Assembly (NCBI GenBank): GCA_964034945.1
Contig: OZ035960.1
Coordinates: 45,797,002-45,861,001 of the forward strand
Reading direction: 5' to 3'
DNA length: 64,000 bases
DNA from: Chrysopilus asiliformis
Lineage: Eukaryota > Arthropoda > Insecta > Diptera > Rhagionidae
Part shown: positions 42,700-57,400 of the stretch, piece after piece
Numbering within the stretch: position 1 is the first letter of the stretch
How the letters are laid out: each line of letters opens with the position of its first letter
Program-made: the position numbers and the translations under genes
Notes under the pieces: generated by a model
The model's database searches: none
Told to the model about the DNA's origin: nothing
The model's input: the letters and a program-made list of their open reading frames with translations, nothing else

Positions 42700-45481
42700 A
42701 TTACGGCGGCAAATTACGGCACGGTGCCAAATTACGGCACGGTGCGAAATTACGGCACGGTGCCAAATTAAGGCACGGTGCCAAATTACGGCACGGTGCC
42801 AAATTACGGCACGGTGCCAAATAACGGCACGGTGCCAAATAACGGCACGGTGCCAAATTACGGCACGGTGCCAAATAACGGCACGGTGCCAAATAACGGC
42901 ACGGTGACAAATAACGGCACGGTGCCAAATAACGGCACGGTGCCAAATTACGGCACGGTACCAAATAACGGCACGGTGCCAAATAACGGCACGGTGCCAA
43001 ATAACGGCACGGTGCCAAATAGCGGCACGGTGCCAAATAACGGCACGGTGCCAAATAACGGCACGGTGCCAAATAAATTAAGGCACGGTGCCAAATTACG
43101 GCACGGTGCCAAATTACGGCACGGTGCCAAATAACGGCACGGTGCCAAATAACGGCACGGTGCCAAATAACGGCACGGTGCCAAATAACGGCACGGTGCC
43201 AAATTACGGCACGGTGCCAAATAACGGCACGGTGCCAAATAACGGCACGGTGCCAAATAACGGCACGGTGCCAAATTACGGCACGGTGCCAAATAACGGC
43301 ACGGTGCCAAATAACGGCACGGTGCCAAATAACGGCACGGTGCCAAATAACGGCACGGTGCCAAATTACGGCACGGTGCCAAATAGCGGCACGGTGCCAA
43401 ATAACGGCACGGTGCCAAATAACGGCACGGTGCCAAATAACGGCACGGTGCCAAATTACGGCACGGTGCCAAATAACGGCACGGTGCCAAATAACGGCAC
43501 GGTGCCAAATAGCGGCACGGTGCCAAATAACGGCACGGTGCCCAATTACGGCACGGTACCAAATAACGGCACGGTGCCAAATAACGGCACGGTGCCAAAG
43601 AACGGCACGGTGCCAAATAACGGCACGGTGCCAAATTACGGCACGGTGCCAAATTACGGCACGGTGCCAAATTACGGCACGGTGCCAAATTACGGCACGG
43701 TGCCAAATTACGGCACGGTGCCAAATTACGGCACGGTGCCAAATTACGGCACGGTGCCAAATTACGGCACGGTGCCAAATAACGGCACGGTGCCAAATTA
43801 CGGCACGGTGCCAAATAACGGCACGGTGCCAAATAACGGCACGGTGCCAAATAGCGGCACGGTGCCAAATAACGGCACGGTGCCAAATAACGGCACGGTG
43901 CCAAATAACGGCACGGTGCCAAATAACGGCACGGTGCCAAATAACGGCACGGTGCCAAATAACGGCACGGTGCCAAATTACGGCACGGTGCCAAATAACG
44001 GCACGGTGCCAAAGAACGGCACGGTGCCAAATAACGGCACGGTGCCAAATAACGGCACGGTGCCAAATAACGGCACGGTGCCAAATAGCGGCACGGTGCC
44101 AAATAACGGCACGGTGCCAAATAACGGCACGGTGCCAAATTACGGCACGGTGCCAAATTACGGCACGGTGCCAAATTACGGCACGGTGCCAAATAACGGC
44201 ACGGTGCCAAAGAACGGCACGGTGCCAAATAACGGCACGGTGCCAAATTACGGCACGGTGCCAAATTACGGCACGGTGCCAAATTACGGCACGGTGCCAA
44301 ATTACGGCACGGTGCCAAATTACGGCACGGTGCCAAATTACGGCACGGTGCCAAATTACGGCACGGTGCCAAATAACGGCACGGTGCCAAATTACGGCAC
44401 GGTGCCAAATAACGGCACGGTGCCAAATAACGGCACGGTGCCAAATAACGGCACGGTGCCAAATAACGGCACGGTGCCAAATTACGGCACGGTGCCAAAT
44501 AACGGCACGGTGCCAAATAACGGCACGGTGCCAAATAAATTAAGGCACGGTGCCAAATAACGGCACGGTGCCAAATAACGGCACGGTGCCAAATAAATTA
44601 AGGCACGGTGCCAAATAACGGCACGGTGCCAAATTACGGACGGCACGGTGCCAAATAACGGCACGGTGCCAAAGAACGGCACGGTGCCAAATAACGGCAC
44701 GGTGCCAAATTACGGCACGGTGCCAAATTACGGCACGGTGCCAAATAACGGCACGGTGCCAAATTACGGCACGGTGCCAAATTACGGCACGGTGCCAAAT
44801 TACGGCACGGTGCCAAATTACGGCACGGTGCCAAATTACGGCACGGTGCCAAATTACGGCACGGTGCCAAATAACGGCACGGTGCCAAATTACGGCACGG
44901 TGCCGAATAACGGCACGGTGCCAAAGAACGGCACGGTGCCAAATAACGGCACGGTGCCAAATTACGGCACGGTGCCAAATTACGGCACGGTGCCAAATAA
45001 CGGCACGGTGTCAAATTACGGCACGGTGCCAAATTACGGCACGGTGCCAAATTACGGCACGGTGCCAAATTACGGCACGGTGCCAAATTACGGCACGGTG
45101 CCAAATTACGGCACGGTGCCAAATTACGGCACGGTGCCAAATTACGGCACGGTGCCAAATAACGGCACGGTGCCAAAGAACGGCACGGTGCCAAATAACG
45201 GCACGGTGCCAAATTACGGCACGGTGCCAAATTACGGCACGGTGCCAAATTACGGCACGGTGCCAAATTACGGCACGGTGCCAAATTACGGCACGGTGCC
45301 AAATTACGGCACGGTGCCAAATTACGGCACGGTGCCAAATAACGGCACGGTGCCAAATTACGGCACGGTGCCAAATAACGGCACGGTGCCAAATAACGGC
45401 ACGGTGCCAAATAACGGCACGGTGCCAAATTACGGCACGGTGCCAAATAACGGCAGGTGCTAAATTACGGCACGGTGCCAA
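42700..45481 (+). repeat. Local 2,782-bp duplication bridging the super-repeats
   Basis: The 41.7-42.7 kb segment recurs at 44.5-45.5 kb at an offset of 2,782 bp. The match includes two closely spaced 22-bp units and a ttacggacggcacgg junction, and the spacer-type order is the same across about 800 bp. Confidence 0.8.
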
Positions 45482-45482
45482 A

Positions 45483-48400
45483 TTACGGCGGCAAATTACG
45501 GCACGGTGCCAAATTACGGCACGGTGCGAAATTACGGCACGGTGCCAAATTAAGGCACGGTGCCAAATTACGGCACGGTGCCAAATTACGGCACGGTGCC
45601 AAATAACGGCACGGTGCCAAATAACGGCACGGTGCCAAATTACGGCACGGTGCCAAATAACGGCACGGTGCCAAATAACGGCACGGTGACAAATAACGGC
45701 ACGGTGCCAAATAACGGCACGGTGCCAAATTACGGCACGGTACCAAATAACGGCACGGTGCCAAATAACGGCACGGTGCCAAATAACGGCACGGTGCCAA
45801 ATAGCGGCACGGTGCCAAATAACGGCACGGTGCCAAATAACGGCACGGTGCCAAATAAATTAAGGCACGGTGCCAAATTACGGCACGGTGCCAAATTACG
45901 GCACGGTGCCAAATAACGGCACGGTGCCAAATAACGGCACGGTGCCAAATAACGGCACGGTGCCAAATAACGGCACGGTGCCAAATTACGGCACGGTGCC
46001 AAATAACGGCACGGTGCCAAATAACGGCACGGTGCCAAATAACGGCACGGTGCCAAATTACGGCACGGTGCCAAATAACGGCACGGTGCCAAATAACGGC
46101 ACGGTGCCAAATAACGGCACGGTGCCAAATAACGGCACGGTGCCAAATTACGGCACGGTGCCAAATAGCGGCACGGTGCCAAATAACGGCACGGTGCCAA
46201 ATAACGGCACGGTGCCAAATAACGGCACGGTGCCAAATTACGGCACGGTGCCAAATAACGGCACGGTGCCAAATAACGGCACGGTGCCAAATAGCGGCAC
46301 GGTGCCAAATAACGGCACGGTGCCCAATTACGGCACGGTACCAAATAACGGCACGGTGCCAAATAACGGCACGGTGCCAAAGAACGGCACGGTGCCAAAT
46401 AACGGCACGGTGCCAAATTACGGCACGGTGCCAAATTACGGCACGGTGCCAAATTACGGCACGGTGCCAAATTACGGCACGGTGCCAAATTACGGCACGG
46501 TGCCAAATTACGGCACGGTGCCAAATTACGGCACGGTGCCAAATTACGGCACGGTGCCAAATAACGGCACGGTGCCAAATTACGGCACGGTGCCAAATAA
46601 CGGCACGGTGCCAAATAACGGCACGGTGCCAAATAACGGCACGGTGCCAAATTACGGCACGGTGCCAAATTACGGCACGGTGCCAAATTACGGCACGGTG
46701 CCAAATTACGGCACGGTGCCAAATTACGGCACGGTGCCAAATTACGGCACGGTGCCAAATAACGGCACGGTGCCAAATTACGGCACGGTGCCAAATAACG
46801 GCACGGTGCCAAATAACGGCACGGTGCCAAATAACGGCACGGTGCCAAATTACGGCACGGTGCCAAATAACGGCAGGTGCTAAATTACGGCACGGTGCCA
46901 AATTACGGCGGCAAATTACGGCACGGTGCCAAATTACGGCACGGTGCGAAATTACGGCACGGTGCCAAATTACGGCACGGTGCCAAATTACGGCACGGTG
47001 CCAAATAACGGCACGGTGCCAAATAACGGCACGGTGCCAAATTACGGCACGGTGCCAAATAACGGCACGGTGCCAAATAACGGCACGGTGACAAATAACG
47101 GCACGGTGCCAAATAACGGCACGGTGCCAAATTACGGCACGGTACCAAATAACGGCACGGTGCCAAATAACGGCACGGTGCCAAATAACGGCACGGTGCC
47201 AAATAGCGGCACGGTGCCAAATAACGGCACGGTGCCAAATAACGGCACGGTGCCAAATAAATTAAGGCACGGTGCCAAATTACGGCACGGTGCCAAATTA
47301 CGGCACGGTGCCAAATAACGGCACGGTGCCAAATAACGGCACGGTGCCAAATAACGGCACGGTGCCAAATAACGGCACGGTGCCAAATTACGGCACGGTG
47401 CCAAATAGCGGCACGGTGCCAAATAACGGCACGGTGCCAAATAACGGCACGGTGCCAAATAACGGCACGGTGCCAAATTACGGCACGGTGCCAAATAACG
47501 GCACGGTGCCAAATAACGGCACGGTGCCAAATAGCGGCACGGTGCCAAATAACGGCACGGTGCCCAATTACGGCACGGTACCAAATAACGGCACGGTGCC
47601 AAATAACGGCACGGTGCCAAAGAACGGCACGGTGCCAAATAACGGCACGGTGCCAAATTACGGCACGGTGCCAAATTACGGCACGGTGCCAAATTACGGC
47701 ACGGTGCCAAATTACGGCACGGTGCCAAATTACGGCACGGTGCCAAATTACGGCACGGTGCCAAATTACGGCACGGTGCCAAATAACGGCACGGTGCCAA
47801 ATTACGGCACGGTGCCAAATAACGGCACGGTGCCAAATAACGGCACGGTGCCAAATAACGGCACGGTGCCAAATTACGGCACGGTGCCAAATAACGGCAG
47901 GTGCTAAATTACGGCACGGTGCCAAATTACGGCGGCAAATTACGGCACGGTGCCAAATTACGGCACGGTGCGAAATTACGGCACGGTGCCAAATTAAGGC
48001 ACGGTGCCAAATTACGGCACGGTGCCAAATTACGGCACGGTGCCAAATAACGGCACGGTGCCAAATAACGGCACGGTGCCAAATTACGGCACGGTGCCAA
48101 ATAACGGCACGGTGCCAAATAACGGCACGGTGACAAATAACGGCACGGTGCCAAATAACGGCACGGTGCCAAATTACGGCACGGTACCAAATAACGGCAC
48201 GGTGCCAAATAACGGCACGGTGCCAAATAACGGCACGGTGCCAAATAGCGGCACGGTGCCAAATAACGGCACGGTGCCAAATAACGGCACGGTGCCAAAT
48301 AAATTAAGGCACGGTGCCAAATTACGGCACGGTGCCAAATTACGGCACGGTGCCAAATAACGGCACGGTGCCAAATAACGGCACGGTGCCAAATAACGGC

Positions 48401-51400
48401 ACGGTGCCAAATAACGGCACGGTGCCAAATTACGGCACGGTGCCAAATAACGGCACGGTGACAAATAACGGCACGGTGCCAAATAACGGCACGGTGCCAA
48501 ATTACGGCACGGTGCCAAATAACGGCACGGTGCCAAATAACGGCACGGTGCCAAATTACGGCACGGTGCCAAATAACGGCACGGTGCCAAATAACGGCAC
48601 GGTGCCAAATAACGGCACGGTGCCAAATAACGGCACGGTGCCAAATTACGGCACGGTACCAAATAACGGCACGGTGCCAAATAACGGCACGGTGCCAAAT
48701 AACGGCACGGTGCCAAATAGCGGCACGGTGCCAAATAACGGCACGGTGCCAAATAACGGCACGGTGCCAAATAAATTAAGGCACGGTGCCAAATTACGGC
48801 ACGGTGCCAAATTACGGCACGGTGCCAAATAACGGCACGGTGCCAAATAACGGCACGGTGCCAAATAACGGCACGGTGCCAAATTACGGCACGGTGCCAA
48901 ATAACGGCACGGTGCCAAATAACGGCACGGTGCCAAATAACGGCACGGTGCCAAATTACGGCACGGTGCCAAATAGCGGCACGGTGCCAAATAACGGCAC
49001 GGTGCCAAATAACGGCACGGTGCCAAATAACGGCACGGTGCCAAATAAATTAAGGCACGGTGCCAAATTACGGCACGGTGCCAAATTACGGCACGGTGCC
49101 AAATAACGGCACGGTGCCAAATAACGGCACGGTGCCAAATAACGGCACGGTGCCAAATAACGGCACGGTGCCAAATTACGGCACGGTGCCAAATAACGGC
49201 ACGGTGCCAAATAACGGCACGGTGCCAAATAACGGCACGGTGCCAAATAACGGCACGGTGCCAAATAACGGCACGGTGCCAAATTACGGCACGGTACCAA
49301 ATAACGGCACGGTGCCAAATAACGGCACGGTGCCAAATAACGGCACGGTGCCAAATAGCGGCACGGTGCCAAATAACGGCACGGTGCCAAATAACGGCAC
49401 GGTGCCAAATAAATTAAGGCACGGTGCCAAATTACGGCACGGTGCCAAATTACGGCACGGTGCCAAATAACGGCACGGTGCCAAATAACGGCACGGTGCC
49501 AAATAACGGCACGGTGCCAAATAACGGCACGGTGCCAAATTACGGCACGGTGCCAAATAACGGCACGGTGCCAAATAACGGCACGGTGCCAAATAACGGC
49601 ACGGTGCCAAATTACGGCACGGTGCCAAATAGCGGCACGGTGCCAAATAACGGCACGGTGCCAAATAACGGCACGGTGCCAAATAACGGCACGGTGCCAA
49701 ATTACGGCACGGTGCCAAATAACGGCACGGTGCCAAATAACGGCACGGTGCCAAATAGCGGCATGGTGCCAAATAACGGCACGGTGCCCAATTACGGCAC
49801 GGTACCAAATAACGGCACGGTGCCAAATAACGGCACGGTGCCAAATAACGGCACGGTGCCAAATAGCGGCACGGTGCCAAATAACGGCACGGTGCCAAAT
49901 AACGGCACGGTGCCAAATAAATTAAGGCACGGTGCCAAATTACGGCACGGTGCCAAATTACGGCACGGTGCCGAATAACGGCACGGTGCCAAAGAACGGC
50001 ACGGTGCCAAATAACGGCACGGTGCCAAATTACGGCACGGTGCCAAATTACGGCACGGTGCCAAATAACGGCACGGTGCCAAATTACGGCACGGTGCCAA
50101 ATTACGGCACGGTGCCAAATTACGGCACGGTGCCAAATTACGGCACGGTGCCAAATTACGGCACGGTGCCAAATTACGGCACGGTGCCAAATTACGGCAC
50201 GGTGCCAAATAACGGCACGGTGCCAAAGAACGGCACGGTGCCAAATAACGGCACGGTGCCAAATTACGGCACGGTGCCAAATTACGGCACGGTGCCAAAT
50301 TACGGCACGGTGCCAAATTACGGCACGGTGCCAAATTACGGCACGGTGCCAAATTACGGCACGGTGCCAAATAACGGCACGGTGCCAAATTACGGCACGG
50401 TGCCAAATAACGGCACGGTGCCAAATAACGGCACGGTGCCAAATAACGGCACGGTGCCAAATAACGGCACGGTGCCAAATTACGGCACGGTGCCAAATAA
50501 CGGCACGGTGCCAAATAACGGCACGGTGCCAAATAACGGCACGGTGCCAAATTACGGCACGGTGCCAAATAGCGGCACGGTGCCAAATAACGGCACGGTG
50601 CCAAATAACGGCACGGTGCCAAATAACGGCACGGTGCCAAATTACGGCACGGTGCCAAATAACGGCACGGTGCCAAAGTACGGCACGGTGCCAAATAGCG
50701 GCACGGTGCCAAAGTACGGCACGGTGCCAAATAACGGCACGGTGCCAAATTACGGCACGGTGCCAAATTACGGCACGGTGCCAAATTACGGCACGGTGCC
50801 AAATTACGGCACGGTGCCAAATTACGGCACGGTGCCAAATTACGGCACGGTGCCAAATTACGGCACGGTGCCAAATAACGGCACGGTGCCAAATTACGGC
50901 ACGGTGCCAAATAACGGCACGGTGCCAAATAACGGCACGGTGCCAAATAACGGCACGGTGCCAAATTACGGCACGGTGCCAAATAACGGCACGGTGCCAA
51001 AGTACGGCACGGTGCCAAATAACGGCACGGTGCCAAATTACGGCACGGTGCCAAATTACGGCACGGTGCCAAATTACGGCACGGTGCCAAATTACGGCAC
51101 GGTGCCAAATTACGGCACGGTGCCAAATTACGGCACGGTGCCAAATTACGGCACGGTGCCAAATAACGGCACGGTGCCAAATTACGGCACGGTGCCAAAT
51201 AACGGCACGGTGCCAAATAACGGCACGGTGCCAAATAACGGCACGGTGCCAAATTACGGCACGGTGCCAAATAACGGCAGGTGCTAAATTACGGCACGGT
51301 GCCAAATTACGGCGGCAAATTACGGCACGGTGCCAAATTACGGCACGGTGCGAAATTACGGCACGGTGCCAAATTAAGGCACGGTGCCAAATTACGGCAC

Positions 51401-54400
51401 GGTGCCAAATTACGGCACGGTGCCAAATAACGGCACGGTGCCAAATAACGGCACGGTGCCAAATTACGGCACGGTGCCAAATAACGGCACGGTGCCAAAT
51501 AACGGCACGGTGACAAATAACGGCACGGTGCCAAATAACGGCACGGTGCCAAATTACGGCACGGTACCAAATAACGGCACGGTGCCAAATAACGGCACGG
51601 TGCCAAATAACGGCACGGTGCCAAATAGCGGCACGGTGCCAAATAACGGCACGGTGCCAAATAACGGCACGGTGCCAAATAAATTAAGGCACGGTGCCAA
51701 ATTACGGCACGGTGCCAAATTACGGCACGGTGCCAAATAACGGCACGGTGCCAAATAACGGCACGGTGCCAAATAACGGCACGGTGCCAAATAACGGCAC
51801 GGTGCCAAATTACGGCACGGTGCCAAATAGCGGCACGGTGCCAAATAACGGCACGGTGCCAAATAACGGCACGGTGCCAAATAACGGCACGGTGCCAAAT
51901 TACGGCACGGTGCCAAATAACGGCACGGTGCCAAATAACGGCACGGTGCCAAATAGCGGCACGGTGCCAAATAACGGCACGGTGCCCAATTACGGCACGG
52001 TACCAAATAACGGCACGGTGCCAAATAACGGCACGGTGCCAAAGAACGGCACGGTGCCAAATAACGGCACGGTGCCAAATTACGGCACGGTGCCAAATTA
52101 CGGCACGGTGCCAAATTACGGCACGGTGCCAAATTACGGCACGGTGCCAAATTACGGCACGGTGCCAAATTACGGCACGGTGCCAAATTACGGCACGGTG
52201 CCAAATAACGGCACGGTGCCAAATTACGGCACGGTGCCAAATAACGGCACGGTGCCAAATAACGGCACGGTGCCAAATAACGGCACGGTGCCAAATTACG
52301 GCACGGTGCCAAATTACGGCACGGTGCCAAATTACGGCACGGTGCCAAATTACGGCACGGTGCCAAATTACGGCACGGTGCCAAATTACGGCACGGTGCC
52401 AAATAACGGCACGGTGCCAAATTACGGCACGGTGCCAAATAACGGCACGGTGCCAAATAACGGCACGGTGCCAAATAACGGCACGGTGCCAAATTACGGC
52501 ACGGTGCCAAATAACGGCAGGTGCTAAATTACGGCACGGTGCCAAATTACGGCGGCAAATTACGGCACGGTGCCAAATTACGGCACGGTGCGAAATTACG
52601 GCACGGTGCCAAATTAAGGCACGGTGCCAAATTACGGCACGGTGCCAAATTACGGCACGGTGCCAAATAACGGCACGGTGCCAAATAACGGCACGGTGCC
52701 AAATTACGGCACGGTGCCAAATAACGGCACGGTGCCAAATAACGGCACGGTGACAAATAACGGCACGGTGCCAAATAACGGCACGGTGCCAAATTACGGC
52801 ACGGTACCAAATAACGGCACGGTGCCAAATAACGGCACGGTGCCAAATAACGGCACGGTGCCAAATAGCGGCACGGTGCCAAATAACGGCACGGTGCCAA
52901 ATAACGGCACGGTGCCAAATAAATTAAGGCACGGTGCCAAATTACGGCACGGTGCCAAATTACGGCACGGTGCCAAATAACGGCACGGTGCCAAATAACG
53001 GCACGGTGCCAAATAACGGCACGGTGCCAAATAACGGCACGGTGCCAAATTACGGCACGGTGCCAAATAACGGCACGGTGACAAATAACGGCACGGTGCC
53101 AAATAACGGCACGGTGCCAAATTACGGCACGGTGCCAAATAACGGCACGGTGCCAAATAACGGCACGGTGCCAAATTACGGCACGGTGCCAAATTACGGC
53201 ACGGTGCCAAATTACGGCACGGTGCCAAATTACGGCACGGTGCCAAATTACGGCACGGTGCCAAATTACGGCACGGTGCCAAATTACGGCACGGTGCCAA
53301 ATTACGGCACGGTGCCAAATAACGGCACGGTGCCAAATTACGGCACGGTGCCAAATAACGGCACGGTGCCAAATAACGGCACGGTGCCAAATAACGGCAC
53401 GGTGCCAAATTACGGCACGGTGCCAAATAACGGCAGGTGCTAAATTACGGCACGGTGCCAAATTACGGCGGCAAATTACGGCACGGTGCCAAATTACGGC
53501 ACGGTGCGAAATTACGGCACGGTGCCAAATTAAGGCACGGTGCCAAATTACGGCACGGTGCCAAATTACGGCACGGTGCCAAATAACGGCACGGTGCCAA
53601 ATAACGGCACGGTGCCAAATTACGGCACGGTGCCAAATAACGGCACGGTGCCAAATAACGGCACGGTGACAAATAACGGCACGGTGCCAAATAACGGCAC
53701 GGTGCCAAATTACGGCACGGTACCAAATAACGGCACGGTGCCAAATAACGGCACGGTGCCAAATAACGGCACGGTGCCAAATAGCGGCACGGTGCCAAAT
53801 AACGGCACGGTGCCAAATAACGGCACGGTGCCAAATAAATTAAGGCACGGTGCCAAATTACGGCACGGTGCCAAATTACGGCACGGTGCCAAATAACGGC
53901 ACGGTGCCAAATAACGGCACGGTGCCAAATAACGGCACGGTGCCAAATAACGGCACGGTGCCAAATTACGGCACGGTGCCAAATAGCGGCACGGTGCCAA
54001 ATAACGGCACGGTGCCAAATAACGGCACGGTGCCAAATAACGGCACGGTGCCAAATTACGGCACGGTGCCAAATAACGGCACGGTGCCAAATAACGGCAC
54101 GGTGCCAAATAGCGGCACGGTGCCAAATAACGGCACGGTGCCCAATTACGGCACGGTACCAAATAACGGCACGGTGCCAAATAACGGCACGGTGCCAAAG
54201 AACGGCACGGTGCCAAATAACGGCACGGTGCCAAATTACGGCACGGTGCCAAATTACGGCACGGTGCCAAATTACGGCACGGTGCCAAATTACGGCACGG
54301 TGCCAAATTACGGCACGGTGCCAAATTACGGCACGGTGCCAAATTACGGCACGGTGCCAAATTACGGCACGGTGCCAAATAACGGCACGGTGCCAAATTA

Positions 54401-57400
54401 CGGCACGGTGCCAAATAACGGCACGGTGCCAAATAACGGCACGGTGCCAAATAACGGCACGGTGCCAAATTACGGCACGGTGCCAAATTACGGCACGGTG
54501 CCAAATTACGGCACGGTGCCAAATTACGGCACGGTGCCAAATTACGGCACGGTGCCAAATTACGGCACGGTGCCAAATAACGGCACGGTGCCAAATTACG
54601 GCACGGTGCCAAATAACGGCACGGTGCCAAATAACGGCACGGTGCCAAATAACGGCACGGTGCCAAATTACGGCACGGTGCCAAATAACGGCAGGTGCTA
54701 AATTACGGCACGGTGCCAAATTACGGCGGCAAATTACGGCACGGTGCCAAATTACGGCACGGTGCGAAATTACGGCACGGTGCCAAATTAAGGCACGGTG
54801 CCAAATTACGGCACGGTGCCAAATTACGGCACGGTGCCAAATAACGGCACGGTGCCAAATAACGGCACGGTGCCAAATTACGGCACGGTGCCAAATAACG
54901 GCACGGTGCCAAATAACGGCACGGTGACAAATAACGGCACGGTGCCAAATAACGGCACGGTGCCAAATTACGGCACGGTACCAAATAACGGCACGGTGCC
55001 AAATAACGGCACGGTGCCAAATAACGGCACGGTGCCAAATAGCGGCACGGTGCCAAATAACGGCACGGTGCCAAATAACGGCACGGTGCCAAATAAATTA
55101 AGGCACGGTGCCAAATTACGGCACGGTGCCAAATTACGGCACGGTGCCAAATAACGGCACGGTGCCAAATAACGGCACGGTGCCAAATAACGGCACGGTG
55201 CCAAATAACGGCACGGTGCCAAATTACGGCACGGTGCCAAATAACGGCACGGTGACAAATAACGGCACGGTGCCAAATAACGGCACGGTGCCAAATTACG
55301 GCACGGTGCCAAATAACGGCACGGTGCCAAATAACGGCACGGTGCCAAATTACGGCACGGTGCCAAATAACGGCACGGTGCCAAATAACGGCACGGTGCC
55401 AAATAACGGCACGGTGCCAAATAACGGCACGGTGCCAAATAACGGCACGGTGCCAAATAACGGCACGGTGACAAATAACGGCACGGTGCCAAATAACGGC
55501 ACGGTGCCAAATTACGGCACGGTACCAAATAACGGCACGGTGCCAAATAACGGCACGGTGCCAAATAACGGCACGGTGCCAAATAACGGCACGGTGCCCA
55601 ATTACGGCACGGTACCAAATAACGGCACGGTGCCAAATAACGGCACGGTGCCAAAGAACGGCACGGTGCCAAATAACGGCACGGTGCCAAATTACGGCAC
55701 GGTGCCAAATTACGGCACGGTGCCAAATTACGGCACGGTGCCAAATTACGGCACGGTGCCAAATTACGGCACGGTGCCAAATTACGGCACGGTGCCAAAT
55801 TACGGCACGGTGCCAAATAACGGCACGGTGCCAAATTACGGCACGGTGCCAAATAACGGCACGGTGCCAAATAACGGCACGGTGCCAAATAACGGCACGG
55901 TGCCAAATTACGGCACGGTGCCAAATAACGGCAGGTGCTAAATTACGGCACGGTGCCAAATTACGGCGGCAAATTACGGCACGGTGCCAAATTACGGCAC
56001 GGTGCGAAATTACGGCACGGTGCCAAATTAAGGCACGGTGCCAAATAACGGCACGGTGCCAAATAACGGCACGGTGCCAAATAAATTAAGGCACGGTGCC
56101 AAATTACGGCACGGTGCCAAATTACGGCACGGTGCCAAATAACGGCACGGTGCCAAATAACGGCACGGTGCCAAATAACGGCACGGTGCCAAATAACGGC
56201 ACGGTGCCAAATTACGGCACGGTGCCAAATAACGGTACGGTGACAAATAACGGCACGGTGCCAAATAACGGCACGGTGCCAAATTACGGCACGGTGCCAA
56301 ATAACGGCACGGTGCCAAATTACGGCACGGTACCAAATAACGGCACGGTGCCAAATAACGGCACGGTGCCAAATAACGGCACGGTGCCAAATAGCGGCAC
56401 GGTGCCAAATAACGGCACGGTGCCAAATAACGGCACGGTGCCAAATAACGGCACGGTGCCAAATAACGGCACGGTGCCAAATAACGGCACGGTGCCAAAT
56501 TACGGCACGGTGCCAAATAACGGCACGGTGCCAAAGAACGGCACGGTGCCAAATAACGGCACGGTGCCAAATAACGGCACGGTGCCAAATAACGGCACGG
56601 TGCCAAATAGCGGCACGGTGCCAAATAACGGCACGGTGCCAAATAACGGCACGGTGCCAAATTACGGCACGGTGCCAAATTACGGCACGGTGCCAAATTA
56701 CGGCACGGTGCCAAATAACGGCACGGTGCCAAAGAACGGCACGGTGCCAAATAACGGCACGGTGCCAAATTACGGCACGGTGCCAAATTACGGCACGGTG
56801 CCAAATTACGGCACGGTGCCAAATTACGGCACGGTGCCAAATTACGGCACGGTGCCAAATTACGGCACGGTGCCAAATTACGGCACGGTGCCAAATAACG
56901 GCACGGTGCCAAATTACGGCACGGTGCCAAATAACGGCACGGTGCCAAATAACGGCACGGTGCCAAATAACGGCACGGTGCCAAATAACGGCACGGTGCC
57001 AAATTACGGCACGGTGCCAAATAACGGCACGGTGCCAAATAACGGCACGGTGCCAAATAAATTAAGGCACGGTGCCAAATAACGGCACGGTGCCAAATAA
57101 CGGCACGGTGCCAAATAAATTAAGGCACGGGCCAAATTACGGCACGGTGCCAAATTACGGCACGGTGCCGAATAACGGCACGGTGCCAAAGAACGGCACG
57201 GTGCCAAATAACGGCACGGTGCCAAATTACGGCACGGTGCCAAATTACGGCACGGTGCCAAATAACGGCACGGTGCCAAATTACGGCACGGTGCCAAATT
57301 ACGGCACGGTGCCAAATTACGGCACGGTGCCAAATTACGGCACGGTGCCAAATTACGGCACGGTGCCAAATTACGGCACGGTGCCAAATTACGGCACGGT